DNA of 64,000 bases. Origin: Cololabis saira. Lineage: Eukaryota; Chordata; Actinopteri; Beloniformes; Belonidae. Of the stretch, positions 1 through 12,500 are shown piece by piece. The number at the start of each line of letters is the position of its first letter. Positions within the stretch are counted from its first letter, which is position 1. The translations under genes and the position numbers were made by a program. The DNA lies in NCBI RefSeq assembly GCF_033807715.1, contig NC_084587.1, positions 15,137,017 to 15,201,016 of the forward strand. The letters are read 5' to 3'. Under the pieces are notes generated by a model. That model did no database searches. It saw only the letters and a program-made list of their open reading frames with translations, and was not told the DNA's origin.

Positions 1-157
1 GCCACATCACACTGGATGGCTCATCCGGGCGGCTGTACAGACACTGCAGAATTTGGTTGCTTTCCTCCTTCTCCGAGTTGGCAGGCTGAGGGGAGACCAC
101 TCTATATATGTTAAAGCAAGAAAAAAACGTGTTTTTCATAATAGGTCCCCTTTAAGA
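1..157. mobile_element. DNA transposon fragment, right part (A copy)
   Basis: Nearly identical to 38375-38530 (few substitutions over about 155 bp). Both end at AATAGGTCCCCTTTAAGA, which looks like a transposon terminus. This copy is cut by the window edge, so its other end lies outside. The superfamily is not determined. Confidence 0.75.
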
Positions 158-1347
158 TACAACAGTTAACATGAATGTATTGAAACGTTTCTGATATTCG
201 TTGCAGGTGTCAAATTAAATAAAGTGCACATTTTTCAAAAAGAATAATGATTAAAAAAAACATTCTGACTTGTTTTCAATTTAACCTAAGCTTTTAATTG
301 TTTTGCTGCTCACTATGTTCTAGTTTAAAAAGTATATGGTACAAATAACTAAAGAAGAATCATTATGTACAGAAAGGATATTTATACATTTGAAACGTTT
401 CCTCTTTAGATAGAGTGACTGCTACGGGCCATTTAAGAAATCTGCTATTGACAACATGAAACATTATTAAAAGAAATTGAGTTTGCCCAAGTTTAATTGT
501 TTGTAGGACCCTGATGAGAAACCATATCCCAGAAAAATCATAACAGAAAACGTATAAGATCAGAGAACTGTTTATTGATAAGATCAGAAGAACTGTTTAT
601 TGATAAGCTGCTGAAGGCAAATGATGACTTTCTGCTGAAAGCAGAAGAAACGATTGTTAAAACGCTCAAACTAAAATGTATTTTTTAATTTCTTCCTCTT
701 AACAGCACTTTTGCCAAGAATCTAACAGTTTACAAACACCCTCTAATGTTCAAATCAACTAACAGGTCAAAGTGAAAATTTTTGCTGTAGAATTAAGTTA
801 TTTTATAGCATTGATATGCAATTAAAATGTATATTTCATATTTCCCCCCTAAACTACTATTCTCTCTTAAGACGTATCAGGGTGAAACTTTGGTGAATGT
901 AACATTACATTCTGTAGCATTATTGTTGAGTTCTTAAAGATAATCAAATTATCTCCTAAAAAATTAAATATTAACATAAACACAAATCAACCACAATAGT
1001 CAGGAGTGTAACTTCCAAACTAAATAAATTAAATAAGCAATTATTAAAAGCGTTCATGCAACTGTAGCAATGCACACATCACACTAGATCAAAGTGCCAT
1101 ATAATAAATTAAGAATCACCACAATCAAACTTAAAATCACATTTCTGAAGCATAATCAATAAATAAGTATGCAGTAATAACACAAAACAGTTCTACAATA
1201 AAAATGTTTCACAAATCATAGTGCAATAATCGAATTATGCATAAATATCACAATTATACCAAGATGCTTCGCTGATTTTCTAGGTCATTCAAAAAACTAA
1301 AAAGCCATATCGAAGTCCAAATCCGTACCCTAAATATATCAGTATAT
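158..1347. other. AT-rich 3' flank of LCORL
   Basis: No coding exon seen. A 24/25-bp tandem duplication (ATAAGATCAGARGAACTGTTTATTG type) lies at 554-602; on the LCORL strand it gives two AATAAA signals. This may be distal 3' UTR or intergenic. Confidence 0.4.
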
Positions 1348-1484
1348 GTAGCGATCCCACTTCTGACCACTAGGAGGCGCATTTACCAAGACATGCCGCA
1401 CCGTTCCCGCTCATCAACACAGTACTGTCTCTTTAAACGCAGCAGATCTACGTGCTCCCATGTGGTCAGAAGAGGTCTCGCTAC
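1348..1484. mobile_element. Short MITE with inverted ends
   Basis: Left end GTAGCGATCCCACTTCTGAC, with CCAC following, is matched by the complement of GTGGTCAGAAGAGGTCTCGC near 1462-1481. Length is about 137 bp with no coding capacity. The target duplication is not clear. Confidence 0.6.
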
Positions 1485-3052
1485 GTAGAATAGGTTCACG
1501 CTTAACAATTGAAATTTAAAAAAAAATCTATTTCTTGAGGGATATTTGGGCTTGTTTACAAACTGTCCCTTTGATATACATTACACGCATCTCCCAGAGT
1601 AGAGATATCTGTGGACTTAACTTCAGCCAAAAGAACAGGCACAGTGTACCGTATAAGCAGATACATTCAGGAGTACTTGCACAGCTCGTACAGTTACAAA
1701 GATTAAAATGCCACATGATCTTGTGACCAAAAAGATTTAAAAAAATACAGCTTTACAATTACCCTCAAAATTACCAAAAATAACCCAGAGGGGAATATAC
1801 TTATTAAAACAAAACCAAAAAAAAACGCAAATTCAGATTTCATTTTTGACTCCATAAAATGGCTTACCATAAAGTTTAGTTACACAATTAAAGTGTTGTT
1901 AATGGCAATATATTTACATTTGAGTGTTATCCCGTAAGAAACCAAGAGCTTATTAAGACTCTTAAGCAAATAAGAGCTTTTTCCAGAAAACACCTGGTAT
2001 CCCAAGATCTAGGAATGAATGTGATACCCAACATTGGGCTACAGGCAGATAAAGTTCAGAGGTATAATGTCACAATGAGGTTGTAGACTGTGAAAAAAAA
2101 AAAAAGCAGTTAAAAAAAGCAGTTATCGCAGTATAAACAAATCGAAGCAGCTCTGTGTGGATAACCCTGAAATGCTGCTTTGGTAAGTAGCATTATTAAT
2201 GAGAATAGGCCCATATGAGAGGCAGACGCAAGTGTGGATGCAACACCAAACATATTAAAATTTGCAGAGGAAAAAAAGCCTGCAATCCTTGCACTAAATA
2301 TTATGGTCACAATGACAATTTTTCACTAAAACCTCAAACTACTGTACCGTCAAGTACCTGACACAACCACCAATAACAATGAATGCTATACATGCAACAA
2401 ATGTTCATCCATCTTTTAGGTTCATGCAATTTTCTGCATCTTTATATCTTTAGTTGATATGAGTGTTTGACAAAGCTACAAAATCTGTGTCAGAAAAAAC
2501 AGTCATGTAAATGTAAGCAGCAGTCATGTATGAGGTTAGCAGTGATACAGCTACAGTAGCAGAATAAGTAAATATAGATATATTTATATATATGAGAATC
2601 AAAGAACACCCCCCACAGACAATACACGTACACAAATATTTCCCAAGCTCTTAAGTGCACATTTTAAAAACATGCTGCACATTTGCATTCCGACTAGATA
2701 CTACACAAAGTTCAGACGAGCTTCCACAAACTGAGGGGAGATCATGTGGACACAAGATGGCTTAAAGATAATCTCTTGCACAAAAACTCATAAGACGGAG
2801 CCACCAGTGCATCTCGGACTGTACAATTTCCCTGTTTAAAGAGGTGTTTAACAATAGCTAGAAGTTTTTAAAATTTGTAATAATGGCTCTAAGTCACTTA
2901 AATAGCCTGGGTAAGATACCCAGAGAGCTAGAAAGTTGATAACAATCATCAATACTCCCTAACGAAGGAGCTCTTAAGATTTAAATCAAACCTGAATAAC
3001 CTAATAATCTAACATCTATCAAACATGAGAGTCACACTTAATTTCATAGATC
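1485..3052. other. AT-rich 3' flank, nothing further recognised
   Basis: A/T-rich sequence with a poly-A run at 2093-2105 and no ORF with family resemblance. It may include LCORL 3' UTR; several TTTATT strings (AATAAA on the gene strand) prevent choosing a polyadenylation site. Confidence 0.35.
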
Positions 3053-4532
3053 TGGTACCCCTTTTCGACCAGGTGGCGGGCCGGTTCTCAAGCCAATTCC
3101 AAATTGGTTCAGCATTTTAAAAAACTGGTAAGAGCTGGTTTGTTTTTCCAAAGCCAGAGGCACTGTGTGCAGACACATTGTTACATTACTTTACATGTCG
3201 AGATTGGTGGAACCTTCCTCTACTGTATCCTGAATCTGTTCAGAATACTGCCGTGCAGCGATACTCTTCGTCTACATAGATCACAGTGTTTGTCTTGTTT
3301 TTCCAGTGGAAACTGTTGTGTCAATATATCCATTCCAGTTTTAAAAGGCTACTGTAAACAATAGTTGATGCTAGCAGCTGACATTTCCAAACAATGGCCT
3401 GTACTTATGAATGCCAAATGCAAACGAGAACTTTTCTGAACAAGCAGTTTCACTCCCGTTTTAGCTTTGTGTATGTTCTAGGGCTGGGCGATATATCGAG
3501 TTTTAATATATATCGATATATTTTCAAACGCGATATGGTACGAGACAATATCGTTTATATCGATTATTAAAAAAAAAAAAAAAAAAAAAATCTTTTTTTT
3601 TTTTATGATTTTGATATAGCTTATTTTGTGACAAATTGACTTGAATGTTTTATTTGAGATTTGCACAAATGTTTTGTTATTTGCACAACTGTCAGCCTCA
3701 GTGGAAAAGTCTGCCTGTTACTGTCTACATTGTATTAATTGCACAGTGTATTTGAATTTAATTGTTATGCAGGAAAGGGATATTTGTTTTATTTTATTCA
3801 AGAAGCATTTTTATTCTACATATGCAGGCAGTTTATTTTTATTTCATTTGTTTTATACATTTTGATATTGTGCAGACCTCTGTTAATAAAGGTACCTGTG
3901 TGACATTTGGCACGAGGCTTTGTATTAAAACTGACTGTTTTTTTAAGGGTTTGCTTCAGAAAAACATGAAGCTAACAGAGATGCTATGCTATAATGCTTT
4001 GGGGGAAACCCCAATTATGGCACAGAAAAAATATCGATATATATCGAGTATCGCCATTCAGCTAGAAAATATCGAGATATGACTTTTGGTCCATATCACC
4101 CAGCCCTAACCCCCACTAATGGAAACCCACCTTACCTGCCACCTGACAATATTAAAAACACTACAGAATATTAACATATGCAGTTGAAAAGGGTCTTCAG
4201 TTGCACACTGTGATCGTGAATGTAGCTTTGTGTGACACAGTGGGCAGCATTCACAAATGCCGACTAGCAAGATGAAGGAAATTAATCCACATTATTTTTC
4301 TCATAACAAGCTGCCAACGGTTTTTGTTGGTCTGGCTGGCCTCTGTAACGGTAACCCTAAACCAGAACATAGGTAGCTTTGTTCCCTGAAGTGCCAAACA
4401 ACATGGTGCTCCTGAAGCACCACCGTTCCTGGGCCAGAGCCTGGACTTTGACGGTCCAAAAACGACTGAATCAGTTCCAAGTTGGGAACTGACTTCAAAC
4501 CAGCACTAGAACCAATTTGGTGGAAAAGGGGC
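3053..4532. mobile_element. Inverted-terminal-repeat DNA element, host of a nested insertion
   Basis: The left side reads GGTACCCCTTTTCGACCAGG with GCCGGTTCTCAAGCC inside. The right side is its imperfect complement (CCAGCACTAGAACCAATTTGGTGGAAAAGGGGCTAA region). The outer limits are approximate. A second inverted-repeat element (3479-4108) sits inside. Confidence 0.6.
3479..4108. mobile_element. hAT-type MITE with TAGGGCTGGGCGATAT ends (copy 1)
   Basis: Starts TAGGGCTGGGCGATATATCG and ends ATATCACCCAGCCCTA, an inverted pair. The interior is AT-rich and has poly-A/poly-T at 3567-3604. The same ends occur at 19422-19878, where an 8-bp duplication marks the hAT class. No matching 8-bp duplication remains around this copy. 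Confidence 0.8.
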
Positions 4533-5500
4533 TAAAGAGGTCCTTAATTATTTCTCTTCACTGATCCTCAGCGATATTTTGGAACAATCATGGTTAGCTT
4601 TTCTATAAAGAGAAATATTCTGAACAGCAGAAACTGTATATGATTGAAGAAAAAAAAAAAGTTAAGATAGTCTCAGAGGGCTTTAAGAACTGATGGTATT
4701 ATTTATCTTATCGCCAACAAATTCTTCAACTTGATTAAAATCAGTTGTCCTCACAAGTGGTACTGCAACTATTAATTTTTTTATGTCTGCATGCAAAACC
4801 CACTCGCTGTAACACAACCTTGAAGGTTTTAAATGCAAAAGAAAGTTTTTAAATTAAGACTGATCAAATCGAATATTTGCACCGTATATCATGTAATATA
4901 GCTTGCAAAATTAAAAGACATATCAAACATTTGATTGAAAAGATGGTTTTTGTTGCCACAGACTAGTAAAGCCAGTGTGTGTCCCACACAGCTCCAGACC
5001 ATCCAGAACTACTGCAAAATAGCAATAATATTACATATTTGACGAATGGTGGCACAGAGAAACGGATGGCCATTTCAAGTTTCAAATGTTTTAGGCTCTG
5101 GCCTGAATTCTTTTCTAGTTTTAGTGCTTGAGATTGACTGATAACAGGAAAAATATAAAATAATGCAAGCCATAATCTCCAAAAGCTTTTAGTTTAAGTG
5201 ATAAAAACTCATGAGACATTTGTTGAGTTTAGCAGCCGCTGTAAACTAAAGATGCACCGGGCATCACTGCTTCTTGAAAGTGCTGTATTTTTGCAGATGC
5301 TTTAAATACAGCAAATGACTATACTAAAAAAACACAGCTTGAAGTATGACTTTCAAATTACAGACACACAGTTAAAATACCTGAATATAAATATTTGTGG
5401 ATTTTGTAAAAGGCATGTGTTGTACTTCTGTCTCCAGAAAAAAGGTATATTGTAAGAGGTGATGTGTTCAAGTGTTAAGGAGTTTGAGGCGTTTTGTTGT
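4533..5500 (-). other. Probable LCORL 3' UTR, proximal part
   Basis: Lies directly downstream of the LCORL stop on the gene strand. No ORF or recognised repeat. No AATAAA appears on the gene strand within this stretch, so the message probably extends further toward lower coordinates. Confidence 0.5.
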
Positions 5501-6542
5501 CTAGAACCTCTTTTCATCGGCAGCAGAGGCAAGACTTCCTGAGTTGGTGGAGCCGGTTATGGTACCAGGCCCAGCTGAGTTGGAATTAGATGAACAAAAG
5601 TTTGCAGATTTCTTCTTGGGAGGGTTCTTCAGTGTTCCAGTGCGCTCTTTGATTTTGTATTCCAGTGTGCTATGGGGGACCCCATAAACTCCTTGGGCCT
5701 TGGAGACACTCATACGACCACCCATCACCATGGTGATTGCCTCCTCCATCAGTTCGTGGTCGTACTGACGGTATCTCCCACGTTTCTTTCGAGGTTGCTT
5801 GTCTTTATCCTGGCACGCCGCCCCTTCTTCCGACTCATCCAGCGAGGATCCGCGCTGTCCCAGGCGATGAGTTGGCTGGCCGGCGCCGCCCAGAAAGCCT
5901 TGTGCCAAGATTGGAGGTTTAAGTTTGAAGATTGACGAATGTCTGGTAGACAAAGCTGTGGACAAACTGGTAGTCCCTTCAGCTAATGAGGTACGGTGAT
6001 ATCGGTTTTCGGCCGTGCCGCAATGCTCCGCGGACACTGACCTGTTGCGGTCAAACATGAAACGAACCTGAGGAATACGCAGGGGAGTGGATGACTCCAG
6101 ACTGGGAGTGGGGTTTGGTGACGGCTGGAGAGCATCCCTGAGCTTGGTGAACGGTTGAGGGAGGGTCTTTGTTAGACCACTTGGCTGACAGAGGCTAAGA
6201 GCAGATGGGAAACTAAAGTCTTCGTCGTCCTCTGCAACTCCGCCAATTTCTGCTTCCTCTGCCCTCGCTGCCACATCCTGCAGAACACGGTGGGCTTTGC
6301 CAGTTAGCGTCACTTCATCCCTGAATTGTATTTTTCCTGGTGTGAGACGATGCGGTCCCCCCAGCCTCCCCTCATCCCAGTCATCCAAACCTTGCCTCAG
6401 GATTTGAAGAGGTATTCCATAGAGCAAAGCGGCCCGCTGCTCCTGCAGCCTCCCTGAACGTATATCCTTCAAAGCCTTGGACAGCAACCCCTCTGACAGC
6501 TCCCAGCTCCTCTGAGTGTACTCCTTCTGCCTGTGCTGCCTC
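5501..6542 (-). CDS. lcorl: LCORL terminal coding exon with HTH-psq domain
   Basis: 1042-nt last coding exon. The acceptor is CTCCCCTCCTTAG at 6543-6555; reading from here gives [13 protein letters not shown], which aligns with the mammalian AGRLHRNREDYVERS. The open frame continues upstream to 6670 but that part is intron. The exon codes the first psq-like region, an acidic patch (about 324-336), IPQVR, the basic stretch and the C-terminal HTH-psq domain, then a Ser/Gly/Thr-rich tail ending DEKRF and a stop at 5501-5503. No second domain follows. Confidence 0.94.
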
Positions 6543-9500
6543 CTAAGGAGGGGAGGACCAAACAGCAGGGTCAGGATGGATGATGGAGGGGTTTGATTTT
6601 GGCATGGGGGACAGGGGGGGGGTGTAGACCGAGGGGTCCACTCCTTTATGCCTTGTGTTGGTAACATCACTGTCTGTTAGTTTCATCTCTGTATGTTCTC
6701 AGTCTGTTTTCTGGGCCTTCAAACACACATTGCTGCTGTGTGTCTGTCACACACAAGACACTGTGTGTGGCAAAGCCTCTTCACGTCCGGTGGGACAGTC
6801 TGTGAATGGCTGGGGTTATTTTGGTGCTCACATACAACCCCTGTAGTTTTGTGATATCCAGTGAGACTCCTACGTGCTTGAAGGCTGAATAACCAAACTC
6901 ATTGCAAATGGATCAGTAAAAAAAGGAAGTAAAATCCTTGTAGGGTACTGCAATGTTCTCGTCAATGTACAATCCTGAGCTCTTGGCAATTATAATACAG
7001 CTTTTTCTGTGACGTTACCGCTCAAGAGATAAAAGAGTCAACCCCATAGTACCAAAACACCAAACACAAGCTAGCTCAGAATGACTCAACTACAAATCCA
7101 CTACAAAAACAGGAGTAGGAGTATCAGTCTGACAGGAGGCTTCAACTGAGGTCAATCATGCAGTACTAGTTTTTTTTAAAAGTCATAAAAAATATATATA
7201 TGTATATAAAGACAGTAACACACCACAAAAAAATTAAGTAAACCTACTCATCTTTGTTATGTTAACATGTAGCCAGCAGTACTGATATCGTATTAGGGAT
7301 TTCCTCATATACACTTGTTTGGTCATATAGTATTTTGACTAAAACTATTAAACCAAATATACAGGACTGTCTCAGAAAATTAGAATATTGTGATAAAGTC
7401 CTTTATTTTCTGTAATTCAAAAATGTCATACATTATGGATTCATTACAAATCAACTGAAATATTGCAAGCCTTTTATTATTTTAATATTGCTGATCATGG
7501 CTTACAGCTTAAGAAAACTCAAATATCCTATCTCAAAAAATTAGAATATTCTGGGAATCTTAATCTTAAACTGTAAGCCATAATCAGACATATTAAAATA
7601 ATAAAAGGCTTGCAATATTTCAGTTGATTTGTAATGAATCCAGAATGTATGACATTTTTGTTTTTTTAAATTGCATTACAGAAAATAAAGGACTTTATCA
7701 CAATATTAAAATTTTCTGATACAGTCCTGTATATATTATTGAATTTAGGAAAAAATAACAGCTGTAACTAAAAATGACATTGCTTCATTACATTTCCAAA
7801 TGCCACAAAATTAGTAACAAATAAAACGCTTACCCTGAGGCTCTGTGATTACACGACGACGAAGAGGCTGCTGAGCTGACAGAGTTCCCCTTTGAGAGAT
7901 CTAGAACACCATCTACTGCAAGACAAATACATGTGATATGTTAAAGGTTTCAATACAGTGATTTAACTACTTCAAGGTGTGTACTGCAGTCAATAATCAA
8001 GTATCAACTTAAATGTGATTTCTCTACCTGGTTCTGGTTCCGGTTCAACCTCCTCCGGTGTTCTGCTCATTGTGAGGTCCAGAGGGGAATCTGATGTTTC
8101 TGACGAAGGCGATGAGGTCCTTGTAACACCATTTATGTTGGTGCGGAGTAGGCACTTGGATGCATACTCTACAGCAAACTGGTGTATCATCTTCTTCATG
8201 AGATCTTGGGCAACCAGAGGTATCTTTGAATCACCGTCCAGGGGCACATCTAACAAAGAGCACAGAGGCAAACTCAACATTAATGCTACAGGACACAATG
8301 TTACATTCACCAAAGTCTTTCCCTGATGATTTTTTTAATTATTTATTTATTTCGTGCATGGTAGTGCATAGTTTGACAATATTAGAGTAGTACATTTGTA
8401 CACTTCAATCTACACACCCATGACCGAAAAGGAGCAGGATGAAGACAGGTCTTATTTTACCTGCCCCTTATTCAATACCAAAACAAAAAGAACAGTCAAT
8501 GTAACCAATATTTACAATAAAATATACACTTAAATAGAAACCAACCACATATATCAATAGTACTGTTTAAGTCCCAGCCTATTCATGATTATATAACTTA
8601 AATATTTTATCTTTATACATTTTTTTGAACCTAAGTAAATTTGTACATTCCTTTAAATCATTCTGTAGAGAGTTCCACAGTTTTACTCCCACAACCGATA
8701 TACACATCTGCTTGAGAGTGGTCCTTGCATACTGATGTTTGAAATTATATTTCCTTCTATTATCTATAACTTCTGGATTCGAAAAAACAAACAACTGTTG
8801 TAGATTACTTGGTAATACTTTTCTTTTTGCCCTATGCATAACTAATAATGTATGTAACTCAACTATTTCTTTAAATTTAATAAGTCCTGAATTAATAAAT
8901 AATCTGTTGGTGTGTTCTCTGTAATTTGCTTTATGAATGATCCTCACCGCTCTTTTCTGCTGGATAAACAATGGATGTAGATTGCTAGTATATGTGTTGA
9001 CCCAGACATCCACACAGTAATTGAGATAAGGTAAAATCAGTGAACAATATAAGATTCGCAGTGCCTTATAATCTAGTACATATTTTGCTTTGTTCAGAAC
9101 AAAAATACTCTTGGAAATCTTTTTTTTAACATGTGATATATGAGCTTTCCATGTCAATTTGTCATCCAGTACAACACCTGATGTGTTTACCTACAAGTTC
9201 AACTCATGAAAAAAAAGAAAAATCAATCCATTTGAATTAAATGTTATTCATTTATATAATTTCACCCCCAAAAAAATCCCTTGACTTGTTGACTTGAATT
9301 ACTGAGGGCATATGTGAACTGTTGGTTTGTACAGTAGGGCCCATCCACACGAAGACAATCTCAGACCTAAACGTAAAAGTACTTTAGAAAACCAGCATGT
9401 CATCCATATGAAGCCGCCGTTCGGGGGTCTGTCAATGGTTATTTTGAAAACCATGTTCCAGAGTGGAAAGATTTGAAGAGGCTGAAAATGCTCATATCAT

Positions 9501-12500
9501 ACACATCACTTGTACTTGCTGCCTTTTTCTCTGTTTACAGATTTCTGCACTAAAGTGCGCATGCCCGTTCTTTTGCCGCCTGTTTTCGCTTGTGTCAGCA
9601 GCCTGGCATGTTTCTTACATCATTTTCAGGCGTATTGAGTACATTCATGCGGATGCACACATTTACAGACACATCTCCATTTCTAGGAGGAACGCTTTTG
9701 AATCTATAACCGTTCGTGTGGATATAGCCCAAAATTGCTGTTGTGAGGAGAAAAAGAAATAATGAAAAAACCAAGTTTTGTGTCTGTTGCAGGATATTAA
9801 GTGAATTACAACTGTGATGACATCAAGTCGGACAGTGAGAATACAAGCGACTCACCTTTTTTATGAAACACAGCTTGGAGGAACCTGTGTGCTGACTGGC
9901 TGCTCTCAGATATGGTCGGGGCCTGGGAGGAGGAGTAATCAGAGGGGCAGGAGAGAGGCGAAGTGGCTGTAGGTACTCGATCCTACATGGAAGGGAAAAA
10001 AAACAGGAATTTTAAGTTCTTAACTATTTTACAATCCTCATAATTTTTTAAAGTCATTTGAACTGTTTAAATTGAGGAAGCTTTCGATATTTTCATTCAT
10101 ATTATACTGCTCAAGAACCAATAATGACTTAAAAAGGGTTGCTCAAAGGCATAATTCTACGTTACTTATACATAGTCTTGAAAACAGTTCTTACAGCTAA
10201 GTTAAGTTTTTCCAGTGGAAGTTTACAGAATGAACACCGAGACAGGCTTGCTTCTGGGGACCAGTCATCAATTTCTTCAGGTTCACAATCTGAAAGACAA
10301 ATAAAGACATATCCAGAGACATATCCAGACTTCCATAAATTACATCAGGATCACATGATCTGCCACTGGGTTCACTGCAGGGTCACAGAGAACTGGTGCT
10401 GTTACAATATGCCATGAGTGATCCTATCGACTTCAGTCCTTTAACAACTGGATTGTACCTTTTATTTGAGTCATTTATTTTTGAAAACACGTGTCCCAGA
10501 AAGGTTGTATGTGAGAAAACAAACAGATTAGCCATCTCTAAAAGTCAGGTAAGTTACCGAGCAATATCGCCACAAAAATCACCTCTAATTAAAGCTGCAA
10601 GCAGCGATGAACGGGCCCTCGCACTCATGGCCAACGCCCCTCCTTCCAGCCCCCCCCAAAAAGAGAATATTAAAAATACGATAAATGTAAAAAAAAAATA
10701 AAATTAAACAAGATTTATCTTCTCATTACAAGCAAAGAAATCTTGTTCCACTGGCAGATTTTTCTACTTATTTTAAGTGAAAACAGGTGAACAGGTGAAA
10801 CAGATGAAAATGGTGTTTTTTTTTCCAGTTATGAGTCTTGTTTTAAGTGTAATGAGGTTTTTTTTACTAAAATGAGACATTTTCACTAGAAATAAGACAA
10901 ATATTTTTGTTAAGATTGTGAGTTTTTGCAGTGATCCATGTTACTTATCCTGTGAAAGACAGATGCATATTGATAAGTTCAGAAAACTGTTTTTTATTGT
11001 TGTGTTTTGATGTATTTGATGTAAGCCCAGTGGATATTTAAAGCTTACAGAAGGCTGCATTTAACTGCTGCTATGTCATTCCTGCAGTATTTCTGCAGGT
11101 GTTTTGGTCACTGCTATTATTTGTAATATATTATAATATTTGTAATCAGAACAAATTATCTGTCCCCATATGATAAAATCCACCACCCCCCCTGATTTTT
11201 TTTTACAACTCGAGTACTGGCTGCGGTTCTGTTTAAAGCCGGGCAGACACTGTGCCATTGCCGGCTCGTTTTGAACCAATTTTCCTCTTGTTTCAATCAT
11301 TAATATGTGTGCAGACAAGGTAAAAAAAAAAAAAAAAGAAAAGCTCAAACTCTTTCAGTTCACTGTGTTTTCTAGTAGTTCTTCTAGTTTTCTATTGTTA
11401 CTTTTAAGTTTACTGTTCCCTTTGTGGTTTTACTGGTTGTAAAGCATGTAGCTTTAATTATCACCCAATTCTGTGTTTCACCTTGTTAGTCAACTTCACT
11501 CCAACTCATTACCACCAATTTTACACTTATTTTTGGAATGAATGGTCAATAGACCTCATTTACATAAAATCATAGCTCATTTTTGAGATAGATAAAGATA
11601 AGCCGAAATTCTGAATTTTTTTGACTATAGTTAAACTCAGAGGCATAAATTGATGGATTATCACAGACGGGTATATGTGAAAATGAAATGAAATCATTTA
11701 AAATGTTTGGACCACCACCCAGCACCAGCCAGTGGTTGGTGGGTCAAATTGAATATCACAGGAGAGGAGAAATTGAATAAAATATCCATAATTCAATGCA
11801 AGTAGTGATCAGAGGTGGGTAGTAACGAGTTACATTTACTCCGTTACATTTACTTGAGTAAGTTTTGGGAAATTTTGTACTTTTAGGAGTAGTTTTGGAT
11901 AACTGTACTTTTTACTTTTACTTGAGTAGATTTGTGAAGGAGAAACTGTTCCTCTTACTCCGCTACATTAGGCTACGTTGAGCTGTTACTTTTCTTTTAT
12001 CCTTTTTATCCGTGTACGCGTCAATCTCATGACATCACTGAGTGATTCTTTGGGAAAAATGTTTGTTTTTGCATGTTTTGTCACATTTACACAGACTCAA
12101 ACACACACAGAGTTTCTATGAGTTCATGTTTGTTCTAGTTCTGCTGGTTAAAAAAGAAAAGTACAAAGGCTTGAAATTTTGTGCTACTGGTGCTTAATTT
12201 ATTTTTTTATTCTGTTATTTTATTATTTATTAAAGTTCTTGAATTTACTTTACGCTTATTTTAATTTAAGCTATTTTTCATTTTTTTATTAATTTTAATT
12301 TATTTTATTATTTTATTGATTTTAATTTGCCTGAAGGTGATTATTTTGTACTTTTGTCTTTTTGAATGGGTGTGTTAAAAAAATAAATCAGACGTTACTC
12401 AACAGTTACTCAGTACTTGAGTAGTTTTTTCACCAAGTACTTTTTTACTTTTACTCCAGTAATTATTTGGATGACTACTTTTTACTTCTACTTGAGTCAT

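Noticed and set aside
3479..4108. MITE copy 1 considered as a TA-target mariner-type element
   Set aside because: The sister copy at 19422 has a clear 8-bp duplication outside the TA, so the TA belongs to the inverted repeat.
5672..5935. Plus-strand open frames opposite the LCORL last exon
   Set aside because: They are shadows of the minus-strand LCORL frame; they have no domain and lie fully inside the real exon.
6543..6670. Upstream extension of the LCORL last-exon frame to an ATG at 6670
   Set aside because: The acceptor CTCCTTAG at 6543 gives the conserved residues in the right phase; the extension is Pro-rich intron sequence.
8015..8326. Plus-strand open frame opposite LCORL exon 5
   Set aside because: Antisense shadow of the coding exon.
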